A stretch of 64,000 nt of DNA from NCBI GenBank assembly GCA_030765055.1, contig CM060958.1, positions 106,771,590 to 106,835,589 of the forward strand, read 5' to 3'. Shown piece by piece: positions 33,700-46,006 of this stretch (within the stretch, counting starts at the first letter, position 1; each line of letters begins with the position of its first letter). The stretch is from Mantis religiosa (lineage: Eukaryota > Arthropoda > Insecta > Mantodea > Mantidae). Under the pieces are notes generated by a model. That model saw nothing but the letters and a program-made list of their open reading frames with translations, was not told the origin of the DNA and made no database searches. Position numbers and translations under genes: made by a program.

Positions 33700-34921
33700 T
33701 TTTTCGACCTTGGAGCATGCGTGCGGCAGTCCCCGCACAGGGCCACAGGGCTCTGCGTGGACAGCGAGTGAAGACGCAGTTAGTGGTAAGTCAGACACAG
33801 TGCAAGAGGGATCTGTCCCACCGTGATTTCAGAGCAATGGTTTATCATGGCTACAAAAAGAAATTAAATGCAGAAGAATGCCAGTCTTTACTAGTACATG
33901 TTTTTGGTGAGTGTGCCTCATCTAGGGCCACTGTTGGAAATTGGTTCCGTGAATTTTCAAGGGGCAGGGCGTCTCTTGAAGATGAACCTCATCCTGGTCG
34001 CCCTGCAATGGCAGTGACCCAAGAAAATCTTGATGCTGTGAGGAAAATGATCCAAGAGGATCCTCATCTCACATTTTGCCATATTGAAGGAACCCTAAAT
34101 ACTGGGTTGACTGCAGCACAGACCATTGCTCATGATTATTTAGGCCTAACCAAGAAATGTGCACGTTGGGTGCCACATTCCCTGACAGAAGCCCAAAAGA
34201 ACGCAAGAGTGGATTGGTGTAAATTTATGCTTGAAAACTTTGACCAAGGATGGTTCAAAGACACTTACAATATCGTCACAGGTGATGAAACATAGGTGTA
34301 CCATTATGACTCCGAAACCAAGAGGCAGTCATCAGTATGGTGCTTTCCAGGTCAGGAACCACTCACAAAAACTCAGAACTCTGGAAAGAAGATGATAGCC
34401 ACTTTCTTCAACAAGATGGGTCATCTCACCTCTGTGACCTTGGACACACGCCGTACAGTCACTGCAGAGTTGTATGTGACGAATGTCTGCCGAAAGTCTT
34501 TGCAACATAGAGGTCAAAGCATCCCAAGATGAAGAGTGGGCGTCTTCTTCTGCATCACAACAATGTCTCAGCACAGACGGGTGCCAGAACCATGGACATC
34601 CTGGAGAAGGAGAAAGTGCGAGTCTTACCTCACCCACCCTATTCACCAGACCTGGCCCCATGTGACTTTTTCCTGTTTCCAAAGACAACGGAAAAACTAC
34701 GTGGGCAGATTTCTTCATCCGATGAAGAGGCTATTGCAGCGTACAACAGTGATCTAAGTGACATCTCTAAAGAAGCTTGGACTGAGACATTTTCTTACTG
34801 GTTTCAAAGGATGGAAAAGTGTATCAGTTGTCATGGAGAGTATTTTAAAAAGTTATAATAGTTAGTTTGGGAATAAAATGTATTTCTGAATCTCTGCTAA
34901 AAACTTTCTGCATAACCCTCG
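33700..34921 (+). mobile_element. Mariner element (family 5), left TIR not seen
   Basis: The right terminus is clear: AAACTTTCTGCATAACCCTCG ends at 34921 (last 20 bases considered) and TA follows. No matching inverted terminus was found between the gap and the transposase, so the left end is degraded or replaced. The transposase relic occupies most of the element. Confidence 0.75.
33810..34858 (+). pseudogene. Mariner transposase with one stop, one frameshift and a lost catalytic Asp
   Basis: The reading from DLSHRDFRAMVYHGYKKKLN through KKCARWVPHSLTEAQKNARV to YNIVTGDET is open, then TAG replaces the expected Trp codon (34294-34296). VYHYDSETKRQSSVWCFPGQ and GKKMIATFFNKMGHL follow. A frameshift near 34500-34530 leads to GRLLLHHNNVSAQT, where the second catalytic Asp is Asn (HNN for HDN). 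PPYSPDLAPCDFFLFPK then holds the third Asp, and the protein ends GEYFKKL. The true start is probably at about 33810; codons upstream to 33717 look like non-transposase sequence. The lost Asp alone would inactivate it. Confidence 0.9.
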
Positions 34922-34923
34922 TA

Positions 34924-35627
34924 GATAATAAATAACATTCTCTCAAGTTCCCGAAAGTAAACATTTGAGCAGCTGTTGAGGGATAAGGAAAAGCATGAAA
35001 AACGTCTAGCTTTGAATGGTGTAAAGTGCAATGTTTATGTTAGGAAAGATTATATACAACCTGTCTGAAGAAATAATGCAGATGGCTAATAGTGGAGGCT
35101 TGCGTAACAACAAACGGATAAGCGGTATTACGTCATCATTCCCTGTACCGTTTGGCAATGCAGCAGTTGAGTCTCTTACAGTGGATGGGTTCAGATCAAG
35201 TCAAAATGTAAACACCATCAATGTGTTACAGATTTGTAAAGAAAAGAAACGTTAAGTTATATTTACTCCGTTAAATAATGCTATAAAAAGAACAGTAACA
35301 GAAATGGGGAAAGCTGCATCATATAGCCAAAGAAGATAAAAACGTACAGGAAAAGAACTTTTAACACCTGGTAAACAACGTCCACATCCCAAAAAAATTT
35401 GAAATCGACGAGTTTAAAAAATAAACTTTTCTCGAGTTTTACGAACAGAGAACAGAAATTTCTACAGTAATTGCTATTCTACATGATTGCTATTAAAGAA
35501 AAGATCGGTTTTGACGGTAAGAAGGACACAAATCTGGAGAATAGTTAAAGGCATGGAATACGAAATTCATGCGTCGTGTTGCGTACTCGGTGCTTATGTT
35601 TCGTTGGTTAGACTGTAGGTACTCCAG
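34924..35627. other. Unannotated spacer
   Basis: A 74-codon frame at 35031-35255 has no recognisable similarity. No other feature was seen. Confidence 0.4.
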
Positions 35628-35629
35628 TA

Positions 35630-36845
35630 CAAGGACAGTCTGAAAAGTTTCCGACCTAATAAAGATACAAGACATTTTTTCAGAATCTTTTATTTCACCA
35701 TAGTCTCCTTATAACTCTACACACTTCTCCAAGCGATGCTCCCATCACTGTAACCCATCCAAATAGTACTCGGCGTTTTTCTCAGTAAAATAGTTGTTCA
35801 CGAAGGTGATTGCGTCTTCATTTGACGAAAATCTCTGTCCTGCGAGCGCAATTTTCAGAAGTCGCTTGGGGCTAGATATGGTGAGTAGGGCGGATGGTCA
35901 AGCAGATCGAACCGTAATTCGCGAATTTTTGCCATTGCAACCGCTGAGGTGTGAGACGGTGCGTTGTCTTGGTGAAACAGGATTTCCTTTTTCTGCACAT
36001 GTGGCCGTTTTTCCTCAAGTTCTGCCTTCAGCTTGTCAAGTAATGGTGCGTAGTATGCTCTTGTAATGGATTTTCCTTTTCGAAGATAATCGATTAAAAT
36101 AACTCCATGACCATCCCCCCCCCAAAAAAAACAGCCGCCATCACTTTCCCAGCCGAAAGAACCAGTTGTTTTTTTTTTTCTTTCTTGTCTGTATTTTTGT
36201 TTCGGACGTATAATGGTGTATCAAAGTTTCATCTACAGTAATTAATCGGCGCCGAAACTGGGACTTATTGCGCCTAAACTGCGCCAACAAAGCAGACCAT
36301 GAGCAAACGCGGCACCAACGAGCGGACAGCTTTCTCGTATCTAAATGTTGATTTAATGTGTGACAAACACGTTCTTTTGATATGTTCATAGCCTCTACTA
36401 TCTTTCTCACTTTAATTCTGCGGTCATCTAGCATCATTTGGTGAACTTTGGCGATGTTTTCCTCGGTAGTTGCAGTTTTTGGATGTCCCGAACGTTCATC
36501 GTCTCCCAAGCTCTTACGGCCACGTTTAAATTCAGCTACCCAAAATTTCACTGTGGTAAATGATGGTGCAAACTCCCCATACACAGAATCCAACACATCT
36601 TTTATTTGCGTAGGCGTATTGCCTTTCAAAAACAAATATTTAACGACAGCTTGATACTCGATTTTGTCCATTTTCATAAAAACACATCAACTCACTCAAA
36701 CGTCTGTTACATAACAACTGAGCGTCCAAAATGGCTGAAACTTTGGTGAGTAACTGTCAACAAATGAACAACGAAATACACTAGCTTATATTTACGAGTG
36801 CTGCCATCTTCATGTTGAGGTCGGATAATTTTCAGACCACCCTAG
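35630..36845 (-). mobile_element. Mariner element (family 6) with TIRs and TA duplication
   Basis: The left end CAAGGACAGTCTGAAAAGTT and the right end (complement CTAGGGTGGTCTGAAAATTA) are diverged inverted repeats flanked by TA (35628-35629 and 36846-36847). Length is 1216 bp. The transposase is on the minus strand. Confidence 0.9.
35690..36677 (-). pseudogene. Mariner transposase, decayed
   Basis: ATG 36677 opens MKMDKIEYQAVVKYLFLKGN, the start of a widespread mariner subfamily. HTH and linker regions follow (KSLGDDERSGHPKTATTEEN, then RKLSARWCRV with the WVP motif damaged). LITVDETLIHHYTSETK (first Asp; the usual Trp is Leu) is readable. A poly-T/poly-C stretch near 36110-36180 marks indels, and downstream catalytic blocks are only traceable (TVSHLSGCNGKNSRI-like complement around 35940). 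The intact family protein is about 340 residues. Confidence 0.85.
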
Positions 36846-36847
36846 TA

Positions 36848-37848
36848 TATTCCTGACTTCTCTAAACCGAGCCTGCTATACCAGCGACCTCTGCAAAACA
36901 CTGTGCTCATTCGTCAGACAGGTAATACATAATCCATTGCTGAACAAACTCGCAATACTGGAGGGAGGGGAAAGGTCATAGGTCAGGAACTCTCAATGAA
37001 ATATGTGCAAGTATTATTAAGCTTTGAAGAGACAGTAGCACAGTTGCAACATAAACCTAATCTCTAAAGAGAGAGAAATACTGAAACATTGTGAATAACC
37101 CAAATTTACAAATATTGCGAGAGTCAATCTTTGGTGAATATAACCATATTTAGCGGATTCGTGTCCTAAAACTATGACATACAATAGTTATATTGCCCTC
37201 AATTGACTAACAGTTCAATATAAACCCCGTTTACGCGTGGTGTATGTCACACATATCAGCACAATAAAAATAAAAGGTTACTGAGATACCGAATTACTGC
37301 TATTAAAGTATTTTATTCCGACTTCATTTTTGTTTTCAGCTCCATGGGAGCAGAAACATATGTCTGTAATGATAGTTCATAAAGCAAAATAAAATTATTA
37401 TTCAATAGTTAAACAATTTGAATATTTAACACCTACCACGTTAATTCGCATAGTGGTATAATAGCAAGGATGACCTAGAATAATCATTATTTTTCTTTTT
37501 TTACTTCTCCTGAACAGCTGTACCTTTCTTCGAAACTCGGGCCCAAATGACCTTGTTGTCGACGGGCCCTAGAACACCCCACTTTACTAATGGACTGCTT
37601 TAAAGTTTCTATATTGACGGGCGTCCCACGATAGGTATGAAGTTTATATCTTGCTGATTTTCATTTGTTTTTCTTTTTATTCACTAGTGCGTGCAGCTCT
37701 TTTCTAAAATTATTATATACTTTATTCAGCACTAACTTGTAAAGCTGTACTTTAAAATAGCAAATACCCTATATTTCAAGTACAATATTTATTGTAGTTC
37801 CAACATTTAGTAATGAAATGTAAATCTGTATAGCTACATCTTCTATTC
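36848..37848. other. Unannotated AT-rich spacer
   Basis: No supported feature was seen over 1 kb. Confidence 0.5.
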
Positions 37849-38991
37849 AAAATCGCCTCCGCAGCCTTCACCACTGCTTCTGATGATGGATAATGCCTCC
37901 CACGAAGGCGTTTCTTTAAGTTAGGGAATAGAAAAAAGTCGCATGAGGCTAAATCCGGACTATAGGGAGGGTGAGGGATGCACTTCACGTTGATTTTTGC
38001 AAGATATTCAGCAACAACATTGGCAATATGCGGCCACGCATTATCGTGGTGCAGCATCCAGCCTGCTTCATAGAAATCGATCTTTTGCGCCTGATATGGA
38101 CTTGCAAAGTTTTCAGGACATCCCTGTAGTATTGTCCAGTTACTGACATGTGTGCCGGTACAACTTGCTGATAAACCATTCAATGAATATCAAAGAATTA
38201 GATGACCATAACTTTCCCAGCAGAAGCAACCAGTTTTTCTTTTTGGCGGGTTGGTGATGAAGGAGATTTCCACACTAAGCTTTGCGTTTGCTCTCAGGAT
38301 CAAAATGATGTAGCCAAGTTTCATCAGCAGTAATTACGTTTGAAAGAAACTCCGGATCTTCCTCTAACATCAACTTTAACTGCATGCAGACCTGCATGTG
38401 AATGTCCTTTTGTTCGAGAATCAACAGTCCTGGAACCCATCCCGCACAAACACGTCTCATGTGTAATGTTTCTGTCACCAACGTGTGCGTGGCACCCAAT
38501 GAAATGTTCAGTATTTCAGAAAGTGATCTTAAGGTAATTCGTCAATCCTCGCTCACAATGGTAGCAGCAGTGTTGATGTTTTCTTCCGTAAGAGCAGTAA
38601 ACGGAGCGCCGGCTCCACCTTGCTTTGAAATTGATTGTCTCCCCTCTCGAAGCATTTTAAACCACCTTCAAGCTGTACTGTAGGGAAGAACAGACTCTCC
38701 ATAGGCCTCCTGTAATATTATATAGGTCTCAACTGAAGATTTGTTGAGAAGAAAGCAGAATTTCAAAGCCGCATATTGTTCCTCGCATGTTACCTCCATT
38801 GCAATGGTAGGCGATACTGAACATGTCTGAACTTGCCTGGTTCTCACAGGCGAGAACCCGAAATACCAACAATGAAACTACTACGGCATGTTTGTTTTAC
38901 ATTAAGCTAACAGAGTATAATAAGATTGAATTTTAGTGCGAAAATTTATGACCGTAAAAAATTATGATTATTCTTTATTGAACAGCCCTCG
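37849..38991 (-). mobile_element. Mariner element (family 4), copy 2, 3'-truncated
   Basis: The right terminus (complement CGAGGGCTGTTCAATAAAGA) ends at 38991 and is followed by TA. The minus strand keeps the N-terminal half missing from copy 1 (SLGATHTLVTETLHMRRVCAGWVPGLL) and catalytic blocks TADETWLHHFDPESKRK, LHHDNAWPHIANVVAEYL (intact HDN) and PPYSPDLASCDFFLFP. It ends abruptly at about 37849, so the transposase C-terminus and the other TIR are gone. Copies 1 and 2 cover complementary parts of one ancestor. Confidence 0.85.
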
Positions 38992-39084
38992 TAAGTCTAA
39001 TTTTCTTCCTTAAATACGTTTTGGTTACACTTCAGCAAATATGTAGGTACATTGTCATTTTTTGAAGTAGTTAGTTATTTTATA

Positions 39085-39163
39085 TATGTGTGTGTGTGCG
39101 CGTGCGTGCGTGGGTGCGTGGGTGGGTGTGTGTGTGTGTGTGGGTGTGTGCGTGCGTGCGTGC

Positions 39164-39231
<68 letters not shown>
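39085..39231. repeat. (GT)n microsatellite with GC-rich variants
   Basis: 147 bp of GT with CG and GG variants in the first half and a pure GT run in the second. The ORFs across it are artefacts. Confidence 0.95.
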
Positions 39232-39233
<2 letters not shown>

Positions 39234-39313
39234 CAGTTTAAAATATAAATACAATATAAACAGTGTGAGTGTTTCATTACGATTCCACTATCCTATGTAT
39301 CGTGGCATTTCAG

Positions 39314-39481
39314 GAGGCCACAAGTGTGAAAATGGACTCCTCGCTGATCATGACGTTTTCCATTAATGTAATCATTTTTCACTGCGCCAAGGACAACGGC
39401 TACACGTGGTCATTTGTCAGCACAGTCCTAGGATTCATGATGATGGAGAACTTGATTGTAGTGACTGCTTTTCTTCAGTAA
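39314..39481 (+). CDS. Terminal exon of a small membrane protein, TMEM107-like
   Basis: An acceptor (TGGCATTTCAG) precedes 55 in-frame codons ending at TAA 39479-39481, and a poly-A signal AATAAA follows at 39605. The product has a hydrophobic segment (SSLIMTFSINVIIFHCA), then YTWSFVSTVLGF, then MMMENLIVVTAFLQ. The arrangement, with W before the last helix, a conserved Glu within it and VT-F at the very end, resembles the C-terminus of the ciliary transition-zone protein TMEM107. Upstream exons were not found. It lies 0.9 kb upstream of ABHD18 on the same strand. Identification is tentative; that it is a real last exon is more likely. Confidence 0.45.
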   Translation, partial: EATSVKMDSSLIMTFSINVIIFHCAKDNGYTWSFVSTVLGFMMMENLIVVTAFLQ

Positions 39482-39604
39482 ACGACATTTGTCTCATAAT
39501 GGGCCTTGGAATTCTGTGTTATGAGTCCACACAAGCAGATTAAAGTAGCATCGTTTAAAACAATAGTTATATACTTATATCTACCGTACTAAATCGAAGT
39601 ATAT

Positions 39605-39610
39605 AATAAA
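39605..39610 (+). terminator. Poly-A signal AATAAA
   Basis: It lies 124 bp after the stop codon of the TMEM107-like exon, a normal distance for a short 3' UTR. Confidence 0.4.
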
Positions 39611-40378
39611 ATTTCTTGGATTGGTGACATGAATGTGAATATTTTTAATTGATATGAAATTCGTGCTGCTAATGATATTATAGCACTATCATACATACAC
39701 TCCAAGGAAACAAAAAGTAATAAACTTATTCGTTGATACTAAATTACACCAAATATAAAGTTATTTTGCAATATTTGCATGACGTTGGTTTTACTTCGTA
39801 CCTTAATGCAGGCAGACACCCTCTTTATAAATAACATGGAGGAGGTAGGCAGTTAAATTTGTTTAGTTTTGCACAATTTTTATTAAAATTCATTGCCATT
39901 GTCTTTAGTGCTTTCATTTTTTCTTTTTTTTTCGTGGAAATGTATACTGGTATGTATATTTGTTAGTAGTGTTCAACAACCAAAATGCCATAAGCTTTTT
40001 TGTCCCAGATATTTAATAAGAAAGCTAATTTTTTTACATGAAGGGGTCGTTAACGCGGATAGTCCGCTGATTATACTCACGGGAATTTGGCTTTTATTTC
40101 AACATTGTTGCTACCTTGAATGTACATAATTGTGCACTAATTTCCAATTATTCTAGGAATTCTGGGGACATTTCAGATGTTGTAGTGGAACAAAATCGAT
40201 GTTGGCAGCATTGGTTTTTAAAGAGCTTGGATTGGTTTATGTTTGTTTTGTTGTTTGGCAACTGGCTGTTTTCGACATTCCAGCTGGAATGTTTTTATCT
40301 CGTTGACTTGCAGTATTGGCAAGGTTCTATTAATTACAACATGTAATTTGGTAAAAGGAGCAACAGCAAAGTGTAAAT
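39611..40378. other. Intergenic spacer and ABHD18 5' UTR
   Basis: No TATA box was fixed. The last 100-200 bp before the ATG presumably hold the 5' UTR. Confidence 0.4.
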
Positions 40379-40473
40379 ATGCCAGCGGGAAGTCGTCTCG
40401 ACCATGTATACCGTAGTATATTGATGACAAAGTTTTTTACCAAGGGCTGGGGAAAACCGGAAAATATTAAAAG
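40379..40473 (+). CDS. ABHD18: ABHD18 exon 1 (start codon)
   Basis: It encodes residues 1-31 plus two bases of Arg32 and ends AAAAG/GTATGT. In-frame TAA 40352-40354 precedes the ATG. A minimal upstream ATG-TAA lies at 40341-40346. The basic, amphipathic N-terminus (RSILMTKFFTKGWGK) could be a mitochondrial targeting segment, which is inference. Confidence 0.92.
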
Positions 40474-43400
40474 GTATGTAGATACTTTCTACATAAACCA
40501 TTTTAAAGCGGTAAAAGTTTTAGATAATGTGTTAGAAAATAACATCAGCGCTTGCTAAAATTATACACGAGAGCTTATATACAAAATAAACTATAGTTTT
40601 ATTAACCAACTACGCATAACCTAAAACACTTATCAATCCCAAATATTATTGCTTAGTTACTTCGCTTGTGGCATATTTCACATGCTTCGGCCCATTTTTT
40701 TCTAGTATGTAGAAGTTTTTGGCACAATCCAAGCCTAGAGCCTTTACTTGAGAAAATTCCTACTTTAAATTGCATTGCACCATTAGTAACCCCTACTAAA
40801 CGATGAGTAATAAATGGGTGCAAATCTTCAGTAATGGATGACGTAAACCCTGACGTAGAAGCTAACGTAGGTCTTTTTAAAGCTTTAGTAACCCTTGAGA
40901 GTGGAACACTGTAAAATTTTCCCCAAGTAGTATATAATGTCCCAACTTATTTGGTTTCTGTGGTTGCAGAATAGAGGTTTCCCAATTATTGTTTATAGTT
41001 CATATTATGAAGCATAAATATACATTGGAAATCTGTGCATGGCTGAGGAAGTGGTGTTCTCTGCTGTTTAACAGATGTTTATCTTTGGTACCATAAAGAA
41101 TTTCAACCTGTATAACAGAGTTATATTCCCATATCAGCAAAACTTCCTGTTGCTATATTGCATATATACATATTAAATAACTAGGAAATTTGCACATAAT
41201 GAACATTCATTAATCCTACCTTAGCCACGCCTTAATTTCAACACGGTCTGTAGTGCTTTATCTAGAAGATGCCAATAATTTTTACTTATAACATGTGATA
41301 GTTATTTATTTTCACCTTTTTCCCCTTTGTCTTCGTATTTTACCTATCCTATTTTTCAAATTCCAAATTTGCAAAGCACTCATAGCATATCATTCTACTG
41401 TGTTCCAAGCAAACATACTTTTTGCATTTTCTATAGATTATGCAAACTTATTCTACATGTAACTCTGGGTTCACGATGCTTTCCCCACTTTGTATTTCCA
41501 TCTCTTCCTAGTTATAATCGGCACCTCAAATAATAGGTTGACCTGTTGCACGTTCCTCTGTGTCAAATTTTCTTCTCTTCTCTCAGGTAGAAAATCATCT
41601 GCATCTGTATCAAGTCCTCTTCACATTGTTCATCTAGTTGCCCTACATGGACATAGTCACTCTGAAGTAAATGGATGGCTAATTCTAAGTATTTTGAGTT
41701 GCTTAGACTATCTTGTGTGTTCCAGACATTGTAGAAGGAATGGACAGGTTCAGTCGAGTGGCCTCCAGTGGATGCAAATGCTGAAACTTGCAGTAGTGTA
41801 ATACTACTTATAACGGCTTATCAAAAGACCAGCAATACATTGTTAGCCAAGGAGGTAATGAGAGGGGTAGCCTTTCAAAGTCAAAAACCTAAAAGCGGTG
41901 CTGGAAAATTAGACGGCTGGTGCTTTTTGCACCGCAACCAACGTAGGGTTGTGAGGAAAGTGAGCATGCACTCGTTAACATTGCTATGATTGAGCATCTA
42001 TAGAAGCTTGTGTTTGTGATTCATGAGAAGTTAGTTTGCTTGTGTGTGTTTCTTAAAAAGCTTAGGACGGACTATTTATTCGTCTCAATATGGCACTAGT
42101 TTCTATTACATAAGTACTACATGGCAAAGCATGGAGACATATCAGAAGGAATTCGAACCAGCAGAGATGTTTATGCAAGCCTATCGCACATACACAGCAA
42201 CTCCAGAATATGTATGCACTGTTCAGATGTGGTCATGTCTTCTGGACATCAATGTGTAGTTTTTAACGCCCGCTTTTACTACATACGGCACCGCAGGCGG
42301 TGACACTGATGATACATGATATGAAGATGGAGCACCGGTGGAATGAGATGGCGGGGGAAACCGGAAGTCCCGGAGAAAACCCGCCCCAATGCCGTGTTGT
42401 CCACCACAAATCTCACTTTGCGGTCGCCTGGACATCAATGTACTGTATATTGGCAGGAGTGAGAAATCATATATAACGTGATTGAATATTGTGACAAGGA
42501 GAAAGAAGAGGGAATCAAAATTCCTTTGTGTCCAGCATAAACAGGCGGCTGCAATAGTAATTTAAATTTGTGTGTAATAATTGATTGGCTAACCTTTCAT
42601 ATCAGACACACAGCTCCCAAGTGCTCTATTTGTGTTTCGTCACTTATTGTATGCCAAGTTACTAATATTTTGCTCTTCTATAAACAAGATAACGATATAG
42701 CACTTGTCACTAAAGATCAATACACCTCAATACTTTGTTGTGTAATAATGTCCCTTGAAAGGGACATGGATGGACCCAAAGATTTCATTGTAGCGACATT
42801 TTGTGCTCAAAACACTCCTGAATTACTCAGAATTATTATACAGCTGTTCTGTACCACTAACAAATATTTCTCACATATTATTGTTTTGCTCCAGTATGTG
42901 CAACCACAGAGAGAAGCAGTCTTCAAGGGCTCTGAATTTTACTCAAATATTTCATTTCATACCAGCTTCTTAACATTTTCTACAGGGCATCATGTTCACC
43001 ATCCAGGACAGGTTTATTGAAGGTTCAATTCGAGATTGAAAATAGATGTAACAGCTTCCAAAACTAGTCCCTCAATAATATGAAAATGTAAGTGACAAAG
43101 CGTTAAAAACCAACTATATTTTTTTTTTTTACAATTAACCATTGTTACATTAGCAGTGTGAGCTGAAGCATTATCATGGTGCAGCAAAATGTCACTCATT
43201 ACTGCCATCAGCAGCAATTCTTGGATTTTCTGAAACACTTTTGGAAGACGAACCTCTGCGTACCACTTTACAGTAACACTTCTTTGATTTTGATCACAGT
43301 GGTTGTCAGGTGACACTAATGTAAAAGAAAGAGGCAATCATTTTCTTTTCTACTCTTTCTTTTTGGCCTCTTGATTTTGACAGGTGATGGACTTCAGGAG

Positions 43401-45937
43401 AACTGGCAGTTTGTTTTTGGATCAGGTTGATGGATTAGTCACCCATGAAAATAACACATTAACACTTTCCTGTTGAATCAGTGCAACATTTCTTACCATA
43501 TTTCCATCTTGTGGAATTCCTGTGCTTTAGACAAATTATATGGAACACCCATGTTGGAGGATGTGTTTTTACTCAAAGATGTGTTGCAGGGGTGTCCACT
43601 CCTATTGTATCATCAAACATACAAAGTCTCACGTTGCTATAGGTAGCAAGAGTTTACTCAGGCCCTAGTTGTAAGGCATATGTCACGGAAGTTGGGAAGT
43701 TGCATCCCGTTGCAGCGACCATATAAAGCAGAAATAAGACCTGAAGCTTTCATGGAGACGAATATGTTCAAGATCTTCCCAGGAAACAAGCCAGGTGAAA
43801 AGACGATTATAAATCAACGTTTCGGGAGTGTAGATATATCCAGTTGTATTTATTTTGTGGTTATAACATTTCTTAAAATATCCTGATGATGGGAGCAATG
43901 TACGCTCCTGAAACGTTGATTTGTAATCGTCATTTCACCTGGCTTTTTTTCCGAGAAGATCTTGGACATATGAAGCAGAAGTTTTCAGGGCCCTTAGTTG
44001 CGGATTGTGGTATTTTATCTGATCCACGTAGAGATGTCAGATGTTTTCCTTGTTCCTGGTTGGCATGATCCTACATCGCCAAAGTTCATCAGTGAAGATG
44101 GTGAGATGCTGGTCTCCTCTTAAATCTAAGTGTTTTATTCAGATTTGTTGCTCGGTTCCCAGCGCTGTTCCAATTGGTGCATAAGAACTCTGTAAGCTCA
44201 GATGTGGTCTTGAGCGACGGAATTAACTTTTTAAATAACTTCTGAAATAAATCAATGTTGTTTAATTTTAGAACTCCAAACTTTTAATTCATTGTAAATG
44301 CTTTATATTACTTTGTTACAGTTTTCAGGAAATCAATTTTAAGTCCTTTTATAATATTACTTCCCGACACTAAATTGTGCATCCGTTCCCTTCATCGTTC
44401 CCAAGTAAGAAGACACTATCTTTGCTAGCCACTTATCCAAGATTATTGATTTTTCTCCTTTCATCACTATAACTACCAACAACGTCTTTTTCCCTGGTCC
44501 ACATCAATTATAAAAACTAATACCAACACATTGCATCATATCATTTACACAGTCATTCCTTTCATGACCCACTGAATTTCGCAATTTTATTTCTTACACA
44601 TATTAACTTTTCCATAACAATCTTTAAACTATTATTAAACACATTTAATATTTTCAATTCTTGGAGCCTAAACTAAAACAACTGTTACAACACATAGGCA
44701 CTTCTTGCAATGCAAGACTGGTCACACTACCAGTAGACATATTCCTTCTTCCTCTCTCCACTCACACGTTCCAATTTTTCCTAGAGCTGGCCCACACTGT
44801 GTGAACAACATGGAGAAAGTATGCAATTTACACACTTTTGCTAATAACTTAAAACTATATAAGAATTTCGTATTTGTCACCATTAAATACCAATCTACAT
44901 AAAATTCTATTGCTAATGCTATTGAAATATACTTACAGCTGTATTTAAAAGCGCCATATAAAACAAAACAAAAGAACTTTTCTTCTCATGCTATAGAGAC
45001 TTCACGTAATAAAATCTGTCAGTGCTTCCTAACTATCAGAGTTGCTATTGCTTCTGGAAACCTATGTAGCATGTTATTCAAGGTTACAAATACAGAAGTA
45101 TTCAGTACTGAATGAGCTCGCGGAACTGAATCACTCGAATCTAAGCAGCTGTCAAATTGTCCGCAGCACCGCAGATGTTTGCAAATAAATTTTGAAAATG
45201 TTTACAGAGCAAATCTTCTTTTTCTTCTGAAATTCTAGGGGAAGTGGCGCTTCAGGCACTCTTTTTTTTTTTAATTTACGTTCTCCAATGTTAAGACGTA
45301 TCGAACGATGAATGAAATGGGTGAAATGATGCTCAAATGAGTCCGGGGTCCATGGAGCTTAGAGTTACATGACATTCATCCATCAGGATAAGGAAAACCC
45401 CGAAAAAACCTTATCCAGGTAACTAACCCTAACCGAGATTCGAACTCAGGACCTCTTGAAAGTGAGGCAGACATGCTATCAACAATGCTACTGAGGTGGG
45501 CTTCAGGCACTTTATTGCACACTTCGCCACTGGAGATAAATAAACCTAACACTGCTAGTCAAGTCAATCCTATATTATTGCTGACAGTGTTCATGGCACA
45601 GCACAAACTGTAATGATCATAGAAACTGAAACTTTGCATATATACAATGTGCTTACAAATTATGCCAAAGTTACTTCCAGATCTTGCTACCAGGTGAAAA
45701 TATAGTGCTGTAAGCAGTCAGAAAATGGTATTAACTTAGGGAAAATCAAACACATGTATGACTTGAGTATTAAAAACTTCCAAGTCAGCAACATTTTGCA
45801 TCCATGACACAGTTTTTTGTTAATCCAACCAGGAGATTTGTTAATAAAGTTCCAGCATTTGTCAACAGGGAAGAAGGAAACCACATAGGAAAACACCACC
45901 AGTTGATTTAGAACTGACAAAGAGTCAGAAACTAGCT

Positions 45938-46006
<69 letters not shown>

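Noticed and set aside
37870..37900. CTGATGATGG in the mariner at 37849
   Set aside because: Transposase codons (complement of HYPSSEAV); no stem II or GAAA box.
42300..42330. CTGATGATACATGATATGAA as a ribozyme core
   Set aside because: No stem II between the boxes and no GAAA at the right place; it belongs to a retroposon-like fragment.
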